A DNA stretch of 6,144 nt. It comes from Halovenus sp. Its GTDB lineage: Archaea; Halobacteriota; Halobacteria; Halobacteriales; Haloarculaceae. The notes below the pieces were generated by a model. That model did not search any database. It had not been told where the DNA came from and was given only the letters and a program-made list of their open reading frames with translations. Numbering within the stretch: position 1 is the first letter of the stretch; every line of letters starts with the position of its first letter. Location: NCBI GenBank assembly GCA_003551945.1, contig PUNZ01000141.1:1-6144 (forward strand), written 5' to 3'. Of this stretch, positions 4,708 to 6,144 are shown piece by piece. The position numbers were made by a program, and so were the translations under genes.

Positions 4708-5373
4708 ATGGCCGTTGCACATTCCGTCAGGGCTCGCATCCGCGAGCGTCCAGTGGCATTGACCGTCATTCTCAGCATTCTTGGCTACGGGTTGGTTGTC
4801 GGGACGTTCGCAGGTGTCATCGATATCTATCCGACGCTCTCCGAAGCACAGGTCGACATCCTCACCCACCTGATTGCCGTCATCAACACAATCACGCTGG
4901 TCTGTCTGCTTGCAGGCGTCTACTACATCATGAACGACGAGTACAAGAAACACGGTGTCGCCATGTTCAGTGGATTTGTCCTCATCTTGTTGTTTCTCGT
5001 TGTCTACATGATTCGCGTCGGTGGCGGTGAGACGAAAGCACTCGTCGGAGCACCTGTACTCATCGAGTACGCCTACCTTATCATGCTTGCAATCCACATT
5101 ATCCTCTCTATCGTCGCTGTCCCGGTCGTCCTGTATGTTGTCCTCTTGGGCATCTCACACACGCCGAGCGAACTGGCAAATACGATGAAAGCACGAATTG
5201 GCCGGATTGCGGCCGGAGCCTGGATTCTGAGCCTCGTCCTCGGTATCGTCACCTACCTCATCCTGAACCATATCTACGAAAATGAGCCCCTCGGGAGCCT
5301 GTTACTGCTTGCACTCATCGCTCCAGTATCGTGGAAAGACGTGAGCGAAACACTCCAAAAAGCCGTTGAATAA
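4708..5373 (+). CDS. DUF420-family multi-pass membrane protein
   Basis: This 221-residue integral membrane protein has hydrophobic segments at about 17-38, 52-74, 85-103, 119-149 (long, perhaps with an amphipathic end) and 166-189, with a shorter sixth at 195-208. A basic N-terminus (RARIRERP) suggests a cytoplasmic start. The DUF420 pattern is visible: a His in helix 2 (His54 in DILTHLIAVIN), KKHGVAMFSGF (His82) before helix 3, Y-x-x-L-x-x-H (His130) in helix 4 and SHTPSELA (His151) after it. Bacterial DUF420 proteins such as CtaM of Staphylococcus aureus are needed to mature heme-copper cytochrome oxidase, and these His residues could bind heme or metal; for this archaeal protein that is inference. 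No oxidase subunit gene is in the window. ATG at 4708 precedes a plausible MAVAHSVRARI start. The 3' end lies 6 bases from the convergent PEPCK stop codon. Confidence 0.8.
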   Translation: MAVAHSVRARIRERPVALTVILSILGYGLVVGTFAGVIDIYPTLSEAQVDILTHLIAVINTITLVCLLAGVYYIMNDEYKKHGVAMFSGFVLILLFLVVYMIRVGGGETKALVGAPVLIEYAYLIMLAIHIILSIVAVPVVLYVVLLGISHTPSELANTMKARIGRIAAGAWILSLVLGIVTYLILNHIYENEPLGSLLLLALIAPVSWKDVSETLQKAVE

Positions 5374-5379
5374 GTCCGC

Positions 5380-6144
5380 TCAGTAGACCGCGTCTTTGAT
5401 ATTTTCAGCCAGCGTCTCGTACTGGTCGAGATACGCACGCCGCTCTGCGCGCAGTTCTGCAAGTTCGTCGTCGAACGACTCGTAGTGCTCGGGCGGATAA
5501 AACGCCGCAATATTGATTCCAGGAACCGACTCCGGGAGTTCGAATCCGAAGGTTTCGTCGTGACGCCAGTCAATCTCGCCGCGTGCTGCACCAACGAGGA
5601 TATTGACCGACTCACGAACACCGATATCGGCTTTTGCCGGGCCAACGTGACCGGTGTTGATGACGAAACATTCGATGTCGTTGTCGCCAACGAGGTCGGC
5701 AAACCGGTTGCCTTCTTCGCCTGGTGGACCAATAATGAACGGGTTCGTCCCGACGACGCGGATTGACTCGCCGGCGGCATCCGGGTCACCGGCGCTTGTC
5801 TGAATCGACTCACCGAGCATGAACGCAACAGCAGCCTGCTGGTTGTCCAACCGAGCAACCGGTGGCATCAGTGGGTTGCGTGTGATGAAGAATATCTGGT
5901 CGACGCTATCGAGGTCAATATCGTCGGCTGCCGAATCGAGACACTCCCGACGGATGACCGCCCGACCGTTTGCGGTGAGTTCGGTATCGTCAAAGTCGAC
6001 GGTCCCATCGTCCGCAACCGTCACGTTCTCGAAAACCGCGCTTTCGTGCGTCGCCGCACGGTACAGCGAGGGTTGGACTTCCTCGTTGAGGCCGTCCGTT
6101 TTGATGTAGAGACCGCTTCCTTCGCTGCCGGTCACCTGCCCATC
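5380..6144 (-). CDS. pckA: phosphoenolpyruvate carboxykinase (ATP), C-terminal half (partial at right edge)
   Basis: The minus-strand frame is open from the right edge to the TGA at 5380-5382 and gives 254 residues. It aligns from memory with the second half of ATP-type PEPCK (about 530-540 residues), which interconverts oxaloacetate plus ATP with phosphoenolpyruvate, CO2 and ADP in gluconeogenesis. Visible landmarks (fragment numbering) are EGSGLYIKTDGL near 8-19, FENVTVADDGTVDFDD at 38-53, the substrate-site Arg in ANGRAVI at about 61, TRNPLMPPVARL at 88-99, FMLGES at 108-113, TNPFIIG at 133-139, VINTGHVG at 161-168 and the closing ELRAERRAYLDQYETL helix. The P-loop kinase motifs and metal ligands of the N-terminal half are outside the window. 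The GTG at 6133-6135 is an internal Val, not the start. GTP-type PEPCK has different motifs, so the ATP class is well supported. Confidence 0.92.
   Translation of the reverse strand, partial: DGQVTGSEGSGLYIKTDGLNEEVQPSLYRAATHESAVFENVTVADDGTVDFDDTELTANGRAVIRRECLDSAADDIDLDSVDQIFFITRNPLMPPVARLDNQQAAVAFMLGESIQTSAGDPDAAGESIRVVGTNPFIIGPPGEEGNRFADLVGDNDIECFVINTGHVGPAKADIGVRESVNILVGAARGEIDWRHDETFGFELPESVPGINIAAFYPPEHYESFDDELAELRAERRAYLDQYETLAENIKDAVY

Noticed and set aside
4639..5097. Minus-strand open frame of 152 residues opposite the DUF420 gene
   Set aside because: It is acidic but with Cys/His/Gln composition and no hydrophobic core; it is antisense to hydrophobic codons of a convincing membrane protein.
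5274..5858. Minus-strand open frame of 194 residues overlapping PEPCK in another frame
   Set aside because: It is Ser/Thr/Arg-rich with no motifs, and the PEPCK frame explains this stretch fully.
6133..6135. GTG as a possible PEPCK start codon
   Set aside because: The frame stays open to the window edge and the protein from here would lack the entire P-loop half; it is an internal Val codon.

Overview
This window looks like ordinary chromosomal DNA from a halophilic archaeon (class Halobacteria). The predicted proteins are strongly acidic (many Asp/Glu and few Lys). Several genes have a TTTTAA-like TATA element 26-29 bases before the start codon and no Shine-Dalgarno sequence, the usual haloarchaeal leaderless arrangement. 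Several families present are ones I associate with haloarchaea. By eye the G+C content is moderate (roughly mid-50s percent), which is low for the class; I cannot name a genus.

Layout. From the left edge: the C-terminal tail of an FAD/NAD(P)-dependent oxidoreductase (+, ends 179). It converges on a hotdog-fold acyl-CoA thioesterase (-, 225-671), with a symmetric hairpin in the gap. Divergent from the thioesterase is the ribosome-associated GTPase HflX (+, 758-2080). After a 125-base intergenic region come three small genes on the + strand: an acidic 70-residue protein (2206-2418), a two-helix membrane protein with an acidic Asp-Pro-rich head (2483-2896), and a winged-helix DNA-binding protein (2893-3321). 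The last two overlap by four bases and are probably translationally coupled. A creatininase-family metal amidohydrolase (+, 3378-4145) with its own TATA box follows. It converges on an acidic helical protein of a haloarchaeal family I recall as DUF5790 (-, 4173-4613), whose 3' end carries a hairpin plus T-run. A DUF420-type multi-pass membrane protein (+, 4708-5373) is divergent from that gene. It ends 6 bases from the stop codon of an ATP-type phosphoenolpyruvate carboxykinase (-, 5380 to the right edge, C-terminal half only).

How the genes relate. Most are separate housekeeping transcription units: gluconeogenesis (PEPCK), ribosome rescue or quality control (HflX), acyl-CoA hydrolysis (thioesterase), possible coenzyme F420/riboflavin-branch or amidohydrolase chemistry (creatininase family), and possible respiratory oxidase maturation (DUF420). 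The only visible operon is the membrane protein plus winged-helix pair, perhaps with the 70-residue protein. That pair is the least explained part of the window. No stretch longer than 300 bases lacks a gene. I see no tRNA, rRNA, mobile element, CRISPR array or defence system, and no clear sign of a novel multi-gene system.
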